From positions 1 through 64,000 of the forward strand of contig CAVZNH010000067.1 of NCBI GenBank assembly GCA_963776505.1: a stretch of 64,000 nt of DNA, given 5' to 3'. Of this stretch, positions 46,587 through 53,891 are shown in pieces. A program made the translations under genes and the position numbers. The notes beneath the pieces are model-generated. The model was not told the DNA's origin, did not search any database, and worked only from the letters and a program-made list of their open reading frames with translations. This stretch comes from JAMXLO01 sp963776505. Lineage in GTDB: Bacteria; Pseudomonadota; Alphaproteobacteria; Acetobacterales; Acetobacteraceae. Position 1 is the stretch's first letter; the number at the start of each line of letters is the position of its first letter.

Positions 46587-46740
46587 TGTGCTGATGCTCG
46601 CTGAACACGAAGCAAGGAGATCACATCGCACAAACACGCATCCAAAGTTGGGCAAGGCTGGGGGCACGTCACGGTCTAGGAGAACCCTCGCATCCACTAC
46701 CAGCCGGATCTCATCCGATGCTGGCCGCTAGACAGAGGAA
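45843..46740 (+). mobile_element. IS110-family element, 5'-truncated
   Basis: Only the 3' part of the element is present. The coding part (45843-46586) is followed by about 150 bp of sequence in the style of an IS110 3' end. The 5' boundary is an abrupt change beside the secreted-protein gene start; no terminal repeats are seen. IS110 elements are mobilised with a DEDD transposase and a structured RNA; the catalytic domain is missing here, so the copy is dead. Confidence 0.6.
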
Positions 46741-47002
46741 GCTCCGCGACGCATCACCGGTCCGGCGGTACCCAATCCGCGCATCAGAGCATGATCAACC
46801 GTCGTTTCATGATCGTGCCTCCTGCCTTGCCCAGTGGCGGCCGCACTGAACAGCTTGGAGGAAGTGGAGCGAATTTAACACTTGGTGCCCGCGTCGGACA
46901 GCACCGCGCCTCTGCGATGCACGATCCGCGTATTTGGCATTCGCCTTCTGCCGAGCTTGGGGCTACCTGGCGCAGAGGGACTGGTCTAGGGTCCGGCCCG
47001 TC
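46587..47002. other. IS 3' flank and SCO1 promoter region
   Basis: About 415 bp. The first 150 bp look like the end of the IS110 element. The remainder leads into the SCO1 gene. No other gene, RNA or strong repeat is visible; short open frames here lack resemblance to known proteins. Confidence 0.4.
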
Positions 47003-47623
47003 ATGAGCGCCTCAATTGACCCTCCGCCGCGCGCGAGCCGGCCGGCCGCGTACGTCTACGGCATCATCGGACTGGTGGTTGCGGTGCTTATTCTGGGCAC
47101 CGGCGCCTTCATCTGGTTGAACCAAGGCGGCACGGCGTCGTTGGTTGGCGGTCCGTTCGCGCTGGAGGACGGCAACGGGAAACGGGTCAGCGACCGCGAT
47201 TTCCGTGGCAAGTACATGCTGGTCTACTTCGGATATACCTACTGCCCGGATGTCTGTCCCACCACGCTGAGCGATGTGGCCGACGCGCTGGACCGGTTGG
47301 GCGTCAAAGCTGATCGACTGCAGCCAATTTTTATCACGGTCGATCCGAAGCGCGACACAACCGCGGTGTTGAAGCAGTATACTGCTTCCTTCACGCCACG
47401 GCTGATTGGCCTGACCGGCTCGCAGGAGCAGATCGCCGATGTTGCGCGGGAATACCGGGTCTACTACGCCGAGCATCGCACTGGGCCCGGACCGAACGAC
47501 TACGCGATGGACCACAGCTCGGTGCTGTACCTGATGGGACCTGACGGCAAGTTCATCGCACCGATCCAGGCGGACGAGGACGGTGCGCAGATGGCGGCCG
47601 ATCTGAGTCGGCTGATGTCGTGA
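47003..47623 (+). CDS. SCO1/SenC copper chaperone for cytochrome oxidase
   Basis: A 206-residue membrane-anchored thioredoxin-fold protein. One N-terminal helix (YGIIGLVVAVLILGTGAFIW), then PFALEDGNGKRVSDRDFRGK, YMLVYFGYTYCPDVCPTTLS with the copper ligands CPDVC (about 80-84), ITVDPKRDTTAVLKQY and the third ligand His in YAMDHSSVLYLMGPDGKFIA (about 170). All three ligands are present. Delivers copper to the CuA site of aa3-type oxidase. Start MSASIDPPP at 47003; no oxidase genes nearby. Ends 16 bp from the convergent glycine-zipper gene. Confidence 0.9.
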   Translation: MSASIDPPPRASRPAAYVYGIIGLVVAVLILGTGAFIWLNQGGTASLVGGPFALEDGNGKRVSDRDFRGKYMLVYFGYTYCPDVCPTTLSDVADALDRLGVKADRLQPIFITVDPKRDTTAVLKQYTASFTPRLIGLTGSQEQIADVAREYRVYYAEHRTGPGPNDYAMDHSSVLYLMGPDGKFIAPIQADEDGAQMAADLSRLMS

Positions 47624-47639
47624 TCCGTCGGTGCCGGCA

Positions 47640-48293
47640 TCAGTGATGCCACCCACCACCGTGCCACCCACCACCGTGCCAGCCGCCGCCACGCCATCCC
47701 CATCCGCCGCCCCAGCCCCAACCGCCGCCAAAGCCGACGACGACTGACGGTGCGTAGTATGGTGCTCCGTAGAAGCCCGGATACGCGTAGCCGTATGGAT
47801 AGGCGGGGTAGGGGTAGGGATAAGGGTAGGGATATGCGGCATAACCGGTGGGTGGTGCCTGCACGGTATCTCCGTGTGCGGTCATGCATTGTGTGTAACT
47901 GACGTCGTAGGCCTGTTGTACGCTGCCATACGCCGCGGCGGCATTGTTGGCGCCGATGGCGCTGCCGGCCACAAGTCCGGTCGCGCCGCCGATAGCTGCG
48001 CCTGCGCCTGCCGCGCCGGCCACAGAGCCGATCGCGGCACCTGCAGCAGCGCCGAGGGCGGTGCCTACGACCGCGCTGCCGACGGCGCTGTTGGTGGCCG
48101 CCACACCAGGCGAAGCTCCACCGGTTTGCTGTGACGCGTATTGCCGGCAAGCGATATCATCCTGTTGGAAGGCCTGAAAGTTCTTGCCCTGGCCGGGGAG
48201 CGCCATCACCGAAGGGCCGGGCGGTGGTGCAACGGCACACGCACTCAACGCCAGCGCGGTGGTGGGAATGACGCGAGTGATGATGCGGCGCAT
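47640..48293 (-). CDS. Glycine-zipper lipoprotein with PY and GGGW-H repeats
   Basis: A 217-residue secreted lipoprotein-like protein. Start MRRIITRVIPTTALALSACA with lipobox LSAC (Cys at about 19). A glycine-zipper (YMGG-like) segment about 80-120 has GTALGAAAGAAIGSVAGAAG, a membrane-inserting motif. Then a segment of tandem PY (PYPYPYPYPAYPYGYAYPGF) and, at the C-terminus, glycine-tryptophan-rich repeats WRGGGWHGGGWHGGGWHH. The final His-rich repeats could bind metal, and SCO1 is its neighbour, but a link is inference. Function unknown; the glycine zipper suggests envelope association. Confidence 0.6.
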   Translation of the reverse strand: MRRIITRVIPTTALALSACAVAPPPGPSVMALPGQGKNFQAFQQDDIACRQYASQQTGGASPGVAATNSAVGSAVVGTALGAAAGAAIGSVAGAAGAGAAIGGATGLVAGSAIGANNAAAAYGSVQQAYDVSYTQCMTAHGDTVQAPPTGYAAYPYPYPYPYPAYPYGYAYPGFYGAPYYAPSVVVGFGGGWGWGGGWGWRGGGWHGGGWHGGGWHH

Positions 48294-48360
48294 CCGTTAA
48301 TTCCTTTGGTGGCCTGCGAGCGAACTGCCCATCCTACACTGAATTGACGCCTGGACTTCG

Positions 48361-48374
48361 TTGATCCAGGTCAA
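48361..48374 (+). promoter_or_regulatory. FNR/FixK-type box
   Basis: TTGATCCAGGTCAA matches TTGAT-N4-GTCAA, within the alphaproteobacterial FNR/FixK consensus (TTGAY-N4-RTCAA). It is 37 bp before the preferred start of the phosphotransacylase gene, so anaerobic or microaerobic activation is plausible. Class II spacing would place the transcript start at about 48409. Confidence 0.5.
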
Positions 48375-48411
48375 TGCGCCGCGCGCCGTGATGCAACATA
48401 GTGCAATCGAC

Positions 48412-49380
48412 ATGGACAATCAGCATTCCCATTCCCCGCATGTTCGTCCGCGCGCACACGACAAGTATCTGCGCCTGATCGAGGCGGCGAAGAAGCTGCC
48501 GCCGGTCACGACGGCAGTTGCGCATCCCTGTGATGAAGTGTCGCTTGGGGGTGCAATCGAGGCACGCAAGCTGGGTCTGATCGAGCCGATTCTGGTGGGT
48601 CCGCCGGCGCGCATCCGCGATGTGGCGGCGCGATATGGGTTGGACATCACCGATCTGCCGATCGTCGAATCTGCGCACAGCCACGACTCGGCAGCGAAGG
48701 CGGTCGCTCTCGTGCGGGAAGCCAAAGCCGGCGCGCTGATGAAGGGCAGCCTGCACACCGATGAACTGATGGCCGCGGTGGTGGCCCGAGATACCGGCAT
48801 CCGCACCGAGCGGCGGATCAGCCATTGCTTCGTCATGGACGTCCCCGGTCATCTCGACCCGCTGATCATCACCGATGCCGCGGTGAACATCGCGCCGACG
48901 CTGGAGGACAAGATCGATATCGTGCAGAATGCTATCGACCTGGCGCACGCCGTTGGCTATCCGGAAGTCCGTGTCGCGATCCTGTCGGCGATGGAAACGG
49001 TCAATCCTAAAATTCCGTCAACGATCGAGGCGGCGGCGCTGTGCAAGATGGCGGATCGCGGACAGATCACCGGTGCGTTGCTGGACGGCCCTCTGGCGCT
49101 CGACAATGCGATCTGTCCCGAGGCGGCTGCGATCAAGCACATTGTCTCGCCGGTCGCGGGCAGGGCCAATCTGTTGGTGGTCCCTGACCTCGAGGCGGGC
49201 AACATGCTGGCCAAGAGCCTGTCGTTCCTCGCCGGTGCCGACACGGCGGGTATCGTACTCGGCGCGCGGGTGCCGATCATTCTGACCAGCCGGGCGGACT
49301 CGCTTTTGGCGCGGCAGGCGTCGTGCGCGATCGCCTCGATGGTGGCGGCGGCGCGGCTGACGCGGACAGCGGCTACTTAG
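48412..49380 (+). CDS. Phosphate acetyl/butyryltransferase family protein
   Basis: A 322-residue acyl-phosphate-forming transferase of the Pta/Ptb fold. Blocks: TTAVAHPCDEVSLGGAIEAR, LGLIEPILVGPPARIRDVAA, AGALMKGSLHTDELMAAVVA, RISHCFVMDVPGHLDPLIIT, TDAAVNIAPTLEDKIDIVQN and VPDLEAGNMLAKSLSFLAG. The length and the GSLHTDELM motif suit the short Pta/Ptb type. No acetate kinase gene is adjacent. Start at 48412 (MDNQHSHSPHV) is preferred because it fits family N-termini; 48391 is an alternative. The FNR-type box upstream fits a role in anaerobic acyl-CoA/energy metabolism. Confidence 0.8.
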   Translation: MDNQHSHSPHVRPRAHDKYLRLIEAAKKLPPVTTAVAHPCDEVSLGGAIEARKLGLIEPILVGPPARIRDVAARYGLDITDLPIVESAHSHDSAAKAVALVREAKAGALMKGSLHTDELMAAVVARDTGIRTERRISHCFVMDVPGHLDPLIITDAAVNIAPTLEDKIDIVQNAIDLAHAVGYPEVRVAILSAMETVNPKIPSTIEAAALCKMADRGQITGALLDGPLALDNAICPEAAAIKHIVSPVAGRANLLVVPDLEAGNMLAKSLSFLAGADTAGIVLGARVPIILTSRADSLLARQASCAIASMVAAARLTRTAAT

Positions 49381-49714
49381 CAGCGGACTTCGCCAGCCGA
49401 CGGGCGGTGCGCAGCAGAAGCTGGCGGTCTTCCGGCAAGCACTCGCGGTACAGCCGCAGCATTGCGAGTTCGTCGCCGCTGTAGGCCTGCCCGGCGGCTC
49501 GCGGGTCGCGGCCATACATCAGATATTCAACGCCGATGCCCAGCGCTGCCGCGACCCGCGTCAGGTTCGTCGTGACCTGACCGGCACGACCGGTTTCCCA
49601 TTGCGCGACCGCGCTGCGCGACACGCCGACCGCGGCGGCCAACTGATCCTGCGTCCAGCCCTGATCTTCGCGCGAGGCGCGAATGCGGGCGCCAATGTCT
49701 TGCGGATTCGTCAT
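49373..49714 (-). CDS. Xre-family HTH regulator
   Basis: A 113-residue protein with a lambda-repressor-like HTH in residues about 8-62: IGARIRASREDQGWTQDQLA, then AAVGVSRSAVAQWETGRAGQ and VAAALGIGVEYLM. The C-terminal half is helical (LRLYRECLPEDRQLLLRTAR). Its stop overlaps that of the convergent phosphotransacylase gene by 8 bp. Divergent from the small HTH gene at 49824 across an AT-rich region with two operator-like repeats, which resembles a phage immunity switch. Confidence 0.85.
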   Translation of the reverse strand: MTNPQDIGARIRASREDQGWTQDQLAAAVGVSRSAVAQWETGRAGQVTTNLTRVAAALGIGVEYLMYGRDPRAAGQAYSGDELAMLRLYRECLPEDRQLLLRTARRLAKSAAK

Positions 49715-49731
49715 CGCGGCAGCCTACGTCA

Positions 49732-49791
49732 GTTTTGCTAACGAAGCTATCTGTTATTTATATTGACAAAATACTAGACTGTTTTACTAAC
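49732..49791. promoter_or_regulatory. Divergent promoter with repeated operator-like sites
   Basis: GTTTTGCTAAC (49732-49742) and GTTTTACTAAC (49781-49791) differ by one base, and each is a partial dyad (GTT, five bases, AAC). Between them lies TTGACA (49763-49768), a perfect -35 box for the rightward genes. The region is strikingly AT-rich for this genome. Likely operators for the adjacent Xre protein. Confidence 0.55.
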
Positions 49792-49823
49792 TTGCCATCG
49801 TTCCTGCTTTGTTCGGAGGTGGC

Positions 49824-50114
49824 ATGCCAAAGAAGCTTGTCTGGACCGAGGCGCAGGACACGCAGATCAGGCGACTGAGGCGAGAAGGCGCGTGCTGGGA
49901 CACGATCGCTGCCATCCTCGGCTTCAACCGTTGGTCCGTCATCGAGCGTGGCCGTCGCATCGGAGCCCGGCCGCCGCCACGCGAGTTCGTGCCACCACCA
50001 GAGGATCCGTCGCGTGATCCGCTGCCGGCGGGGCATCCGCGAAGCTGGGGCGTGATCACTGCCGGCACCTTGCTGGAGAACACGCCATACCCGCTACCGG
50101 TGTTTGCGCGGTGA
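49824..50114 (+). CDS. Small HTH/GcrA-like DNA-binding protein
   Basis: A 96-residue basic protein, start ATG at 49824 behind GGAGGTGG, a strong ribosome site. KLVWTEAQDTQIRRLRREGA followed by CWDTIAAILGFNRWSVIERG is a Myb/SANT- or GcrA-like helix-turn-helix in the first 45 residues; the rest (RPPPREFVPPPEDPSRDPLP) is proline-rich and probably flexible. Such proteins are common in Acetobacteraceae prophage-like segments. Probably the first gene controlled by the divergent Xre repressor. Exact role unknown. Confidence 0.6.
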   Translation: MPKKLVWTEAQDTQIRRLRREGACWDTIAAILGFNRWSVIERGRRIGARPPPREFVPPPEDPSRDPLPAGHPRSWGVITAGTLLENTPYPLPVFAR

Positions 50115-50136
50115 TGCCGCCCAAGGAACTCGGCCG

Positions 50137-50586
50137 ATGAGCGAAGCGCGCGACGCAGAGGCGCGGCCATTCGACGCCCAATCGGTGATCCACCGGCTGG
50201 AAGAGGCAGGCGCGACGCTGCTTGCGCTACCAGGTTCAGGCTGGTCGACCAGGCTGCGCAGTTCATCACTGGAGATCGTACGCAGTGCTGTCGAAAGTTA
50301 TGGCTGGACCTCGAAAAGCATCCGTCCGCCGATACCCCCGGCGGCGCAGATCACGCGCATGGACGAGGCGATGGGCTGGATCCCGCTGATCCCGGTGGAC
50401 CGCTACGTGCTGAGGCGGATCGTCGGTGCCCGAGCCTTGGTTCACCCGATCACCGAGCGTAACCTTTACCCATGGCGCCGGCTGGCTGTCGCGATCGGTG
50501 CCGACCACAAGGCGGTGCAGCGCTGGCACGCCCAGGGAATCGCCCTGATCGTGTCCGCATTGAACGGGCGCGGCGGAGAAACGTAG
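50137..50586 (+). CDS. DUF6362-like protein
   Basis: A 149-residue protein. The C-terminal part is a helix-turn-helix-like fold (LRRIVGARALVHPITERNLY, PWRRLAVAIGADHKAVQRWH, AQGIALIVSALNGRG), which corresponds to the DUF6362 arrangement from memory; the N-terminal half (VIHRLEEAGATLLALPGSGW) is more variable. It follows the small HTH gene by 22 bp. Such genes are usually phage-borne, possibly terminase- or replication-linked. Not characterised. Confidence 0.5.
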   Translation: MSEARDAEARPFDAQSVIHRLEEAGATLLALPGSGWSTRLRSSSLEIVRSAVESYGWTSKSIRPPIPPAAQITRMDEAMGWIPLIPVDRYVLRRIVGARALVHPITERNLYPWRRLAVAIGADHKAVQRWHAQGIALIVSALNGRGGET

Positions 50587-50618
50587 TCCAATGCTGGACA
50601 AATCGTTCCTCAAGTCCA
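50586..50618 (+). promoter_or_regulatory. Operator dyad of the RES/Xre toxin-antitoxin operon
   Basis: GTCCA-ATGC-TGGAC (50586-50599) is a perfect inverted repeat, and a third GTCCA half-site stands at 50614-50618, ten bases before the antitoxin ATG. It overlaps the last base of the upstream gene. The position and spaced half-sites fit autoregulation by the Xre-type antitoxin. Confidence 0.5.
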
Positions 50619-50628
50619 AATATGCATC

Positions 50629-51030
50629 ATGACCTCGGCTGCGGAACCACAAGAGGGATCCAGGAAGCTACTTTCACCGCCTGCGTTGCGGGCGTTTTTC
50701 CGGATTGCCGAACTTTGGCAGCTCAGCATTGCGGAGCAGATGACCCTGCTCGGGGTCACCGCGCGGTCCACCTTCTTCAAATGGAAGAAGAATGCCGATG
50801 TCGAGTTGCCGAGAGATACGCTGGAACGGATCTCTTACCTCCTGGGTATCTACAAGGCTCTGCAAATCCTCCTGCCTGACCCTCACGCTGCGGACGCCTG
50901 GGTGCGGCGGCCCAATCAGGCGCCAGTGTTTGGTGGCCGATCCGCCTTGGAGCGGATGCTGTCCGGCCACGTCGCCGACCTGTTCGTCGTCCGTCGCTAT
51001 CTCGACGCGCAGCGAGGCGGATGGGCGTAA
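50629..51030 (+). CDS. Xre/MbcA/ParS-type antitoxin
   Basis: A 133-residue protein with an N-terminal HTH (ALRAFFRIAELWQLSIAEQM, TLLGVTARSTFFKWKKNADV) and the C-terminal DUF2384/ParS-MbcA toxin-binding domain (RISYLLGIYKALQILLPDPH, AADAWVRRPNQAPVFGGRSA, then LERMLSGHVADLFVVRRYLD). These are the standard features of antitoxins of RES-type toxins. The toxin gene overlaps by 10 bp, typical for the pair. Binds its toxin and its own operator. Confidence 0.85.
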   Translation: MTSAAEPQEGSRKLLSPPALRAFFRIAELWQLSIAEQMTLLGVTARSTFFKWKKNADVELPRDTLERISYLLGIYKALQILLPDPHAADAWVRRPNQAPVFGGRSALERMLSGHVADLFVVRRYLDAQRGGWA

Positions 51031-51704
51031 CGATCGACAAACGGCACGTCGTCTGGCAGCCCTGCTGGCGCATCGTTCCGAGCAGATTCCCACCGATCGA
51101 TCTGTTTGAGCGGATCGCCGATCCGGCAGATTGGGAGGCGCTGATCGCGCTGGAATCCCTGACGAACGATCGGATCAGGGACGAAGTGGGGGACATAGCA
51201 CTTGTCCCGGTGGCGGAACGCGTCAGTGGACCCGGCAGCTCGGTCATCATGGCGGCGTTCACTCACCCGAACCCGGACGGCAGCCGCTTCAGCGACGGCA
51301 GTTACGGCGTATTCTATGCGGGGGCGACCCTGCACACGGCGATCACTGAAACGAGGTATCACCGGGCGCGCTTCATGCAGGCGACCAGTCAACCACGCAT
51401 GGAGCTGGACATGCGCGTCTATGCCGTGGACCTGGATGGCGAGCTGCACGACATCAGTGGCAAGCAGGCAGCACTGGCGCTGGTTTACCATCCGGACGAC
51501 TACGCGGCCGGTCAGGCATTGGCGGTCCGGCTTCGCGCCGAGGGTTCGTCCGGTATCGTCTACGACAGCGTCCGGCACATCGCCGGCATCTGCGCCGCAG
51601 TGTTCAGGCCGCGTTGCCTGACCAATCCCAGGCAGGAACGGCACCTGTGCTATGTGTGGGACGGACTGGCGATCACCATGGTCTACGAAAAGCGGGTGAT
51701 GTGA
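51021..51704 (+). CDS. RES-domain NAD-consuming toxin
   Basis: A 227-residue toxin of the RES family, which depletes NAD+ by phosphorolysis or hydrolysis. The conserved Arg is in CWRIVP (R17), the Glu in AITETRYHRARFM (E110) and the Ser in SSGIVYDSVRHIAG, with YGVFYAGATLHTAI, all family-invariant residues. Length is slightly longer than the 150-180 norm because of a C-terminal extension (PRQERHLCYVWDGLAITMVY). Translation starts inside the antitoxin stop. Complete and apparently active. Confidence 0.85.
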   Translation: MGVTIDKRHVVWQPCWRIVPSRFPPIDLFERIADPADWEALIALESLTNDRIRDEVGDIALVPVAERVSGPGSSVIMAAFTHPNPDGSRFSDGSYGVFYAGATLHTAITETRYHRARFMQATSQPRMELDMRVYAVDLDGELHDISGKQAALALVYHPDDYAAGQALAVRLRAEGSSGIVYDSVRHIAGICAAVFRPRCLTNPRQERHLCYVWDGLAITMVYEKRVM

Positions 51705-51708
51705 ACGG

Positions 51709-52206
51709 TCAAGGATGCTTGTGGATGGGGTCCACCCAGTAGACCGCCTCGGGCTTCTCCACCGGCTCGATGTCCAGATTGACCACCACGGCCTCGTTGT
51801 CGCTGCGCACCAGCACGCATTCCAGCGTCTCGTCGGAGCTGGCGTTGATCTCCTGGTGCGGCACGTAAGGGGGAACGAAGATGAAGTCGCCCGCGTCGGC
51901 CTCGGCGACGAACTCGAGGTGCTCGCCCCAGCGCATGCGGGCCTTGCCGCGCACGACGTAGATCACGCTTTCAAGCGCGCCGTGGTGGTGCGCGCCGGTC
52001 TTGGCGTTGGCGTGGATGCTGACGGTGCCGGCCCAGATCTTCTGGGCGCCAACGCGGGCAGCGTTGATCGCGGCGGCGCGGTTCATGCCCGGCGTCTGCG
52101 CGGTGTTGGGATCGAGCTGGTTGCCCTTGATCACCCGCACGCCGTTGTGGCGCCAGTCCACGGTGCCGGGTGCCGGTGCCTCATGATGATGGTCGTGGTG
52201 GCTCAT
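51709..52206 (-). CDS. Cupin-domain protein with His-rich N-terminus
   Basis: A 165-residue cupin. The start MSHHDHHHEAPAPG is unusually His-rich. Metal motif one is HHHGALESVIYVVRGKARMR (His, His, Glu) and motif two GDFIFVPPYVPHQEINASSD (Pro, His). The start at 52206 gives the His-rich extension; a later start would remove it. Uncharacterised; likely a metal-dependent oxygenase or isomerase or a metal sensor. Confidence 0.75.
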   Translation of the reverse strand: MSHHDHHHEAPAPGTVDWRHNGVRVIKGNQLDPNTAQTPGMNRAAAINAARVGAQKIWAGTVSIHANAKTGAHHHGALESVIYVVRGKARMRWGEHLEFVAEADAGDFIFVPPYVPHQEINASSDETLECVLVRSDNEAVVVNLDIEPVEKPEAVYWVDPIHKHP

Positions 52207-52245
52207 CGCGCTGCTTCCTTCGGCTGATCCGGACTTACTATCGGG

Positions 52246-53034
52246 ATGCCGGCGCGGGAAGGGAAGGCGGTGGACGGATTTGTCGTGCATGAGGTGGCGC
52301 CGGACGTCGTGGTGCGGGTCGAGCGCGCCATGCCGGAGCTGCCTCCCGTGGTGGACCGGGAAGTGGAACGCCTATGGCGGATGGCGATCCAGCGGGTGGC
52401 TGCCGGCGGGGCAGGGCGGATGTTCAATGGCCTGGTGTTCAGCGCCGATACGATCACTCCGCGCCTCATCTCCGGCCATCTGACCGAGTACCGCCGCGTC
52501 GTCGCGCAGATGGAGCGGCCCGCGCTGTTCGCCGAGCTGGGCGTGCGGTCATTCGCGGTGTGCGGGGTGCTGCACTGTGCGGGTGGTGTGGTGATGGGGC
52601 GGCGGCACCGGGCGGCGATCTACCAGGCCGGCATGTGGCAATTGCCGCCGGCCGGCAGCGTGGACGCGGCTGCCATGGCCGCGGATGGCACTGCCGATCT
52701 TCGCCGCCAGTTGCTGAGGGAATTGCGGGAGGAGCTGGGGCTTTCTCCCGATGCGGTGGCGGGGGAGCCGCGGCCGCTCTGCGTCGTGGAGCATCCGGGC
52801 AGTCACGTCTCTGATCTCGGGATGGCACTGGTCACGAAGCTGAGCGCCAAGGCGGTGCTGGCGGCGCATCGGATGCACGGCAATGGCGAATACGAGCAGA
52901 TGCTGGTGGTGCCGGAGGGGCGGCTTTCGGCATTTCTGGCCAAGGTTGGGGAGGGGCTGGTGCCACCGGCGCGCGAGTTCCTGATCCGTGCGGGACTGAC
53001 GAATCGGAGTCTCGATTCGAGTCGTCGACTCTGA
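52246..53034 (+). CDS. NUDIX hydrolase-like protein
   Basis: A 262-residue protein. The NUDIX box is recognisable around DLRRQLLRELREELGLSPDA (RELREELGL), about residues 155-170, with an upstream Gly in PPAGS about 20 residues earlier; the box is slightly extended. An N-terminal part (AMPELPPVVDREVERLWRMA) resembles no known accessory domain. Such enzymes cleave nucleoside-diphosphate derivatives, but the substrate is not clear. Located just upstream of the mutasome operon but with its own start; link to SOS is only positional. Confidence 0.65.
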   Translation: MPAREGKAVDGFVVHEVAPDVVVRVERAMPELPPVVDREVERLWRMAIQRVAAGGAGRMFNGLVFSADTITPRLISGHLTEYRRVVAQMERPALFAELGVRSFAVCGVLHCAGGVVMGRRHRAAIYQAGMWQLPPAGSVDAAAMAADGTADLRRQLLRELREELGLSPDAVAGEPRPLCVVEHPGSHVSDLGMALVTKLSAKAVLAAHRMHGNGEYEQMLVVPEGRLSAFLAKVGEGLVPPAREFLIRAGLTNRSLDSSRRL

Positions 53035-53045
53035 ACGCTGGCTGG

Positions 53046-53060
53046 GAACAAATATGGAAC
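53046..53060 (+). promoter_or_regulatory. LexA box of the imuA-imuB-dnaE2 operon
   Basis: GAACAAATATGGAAC is an exact GAAC-N7-GAAC direct repeat, the alphaproteobacterial LexA consensus. It ends 6 bp before the annotated imuA ATG (53067), so transcription probably starts within or beside it and is LexA-repressed. The operon would be induced by DNA damage. Confidence 0.75.
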
Positions 53061-53066
53061 ACAGCC

Positions 53067-53891
53067 ATGCGCACAACATCCTGCATCACGCAACGGCCTG
53101 CTGACGAATCTCCGGCTGTCGCCAAGGCCGAGGGCACCGTCCGGCTGGGCAGGTTCAGCCGGCCGAAAGCCTTGCCGGCTCATCTGGCTGGCTTGCTGGG
53201 GCCGGGAAAGACGCCCGGCGTCCTCCTGCCGTTCGGCGATCCTCGGGTGGATAGCTGCCTGGGCGGTGGCCTGCCGCTGGGCCAGTTGCACGAGATCAGT
53301 GCGGCCGGGCTGGACGGGGAGACCGCCGCGCTGCCCACGGGGTTTATCGCCGCTCTGCTGGCCCGCATCGTTCCCACCCGGCCGGTGTTCTGGATCGGCT
53401 CTGAGGGCGACCTGCATCCGCCTGGTCTGTTGCCCTATGGCTTCGATCCCAACCGGTTGGTGCTGGTGCAGCCTGCAAAGGATGTCGAGACGCTCGCCGC
53501 CATGGAGGTGACGCTGCGGGAGGGTGTCGCGGCTGCGGTGGTGGGCGAGGTGGCACAGTTCGACCGCACCGCCTCGCGCCGCTTGCAGCTTGCCTGTCTG
53601 CGCCATGGCTCGACCGGCTTCGTGCTGCGTCGCTGGCCGCATGGTCACAGGACCGCAGACCGGGAGGCCAGCGTTGCCGTCACCCGCTGGCATCTCACGC
53701 CGGTGCCCAGCGTGAAGGACGGCAAGGAACCGGGGCGGCCGCGCTGGCACGTGGCGCTGACGCATGCCCGCAGTGGCCGGCCGGGGGAATGGATCATGGA
53801 GGCTTCGGATGATGCGACGCATCCTCTCCGTGTGGTTGCCGCACTGGTCGATCACGCGTCTGAATCGCAGCGTTTCCGCATCGCCGGATAG
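53067..53891 (+). CDS. imuA: ImuA mutasome protein
   Basis: A 274-residue RecA-fold protein of the mutagenic SOS polymerase complex. PFGDPRVDSCLGGGLPLGQL and LHEISAAGLDGETAALPTGF correspond to the ImuA core; GEVAQFDRTASRRLQLACLR and FVLRRWPHGHRT follow. ImuA binds RecA and tethers the polymerase. The start at 53067 lies just behind the LexA box, leaving almost no leader, so the message may be leaderless or translation may begin downstream. It overlaps imuB by 83 bp. Confidence 0.85.
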   Translation: MRTTSCITQRPADESPAVAKAEGTVRLGRFSRPKALPAHLAGLLGPGKTPGVLLPFGDPRVDSCLGGGLPLGQLHEISAAGLDGETAALPTGFIAALLARIVPTRPVFWIGSEGDLHPPGLLPYGFDPNRLVLVQPAKDVETLAAMEVTLREGVAAAVVGEVAQFDRTASRRLQLACLRHGSTGFVLRRWPHGHRTADREASVAVTRWHLTPVPSVKDGKEPGRPRWHVALTHARSGRPGEWIMEASDDATHPLRVVAALVDHASESQRFRIAG

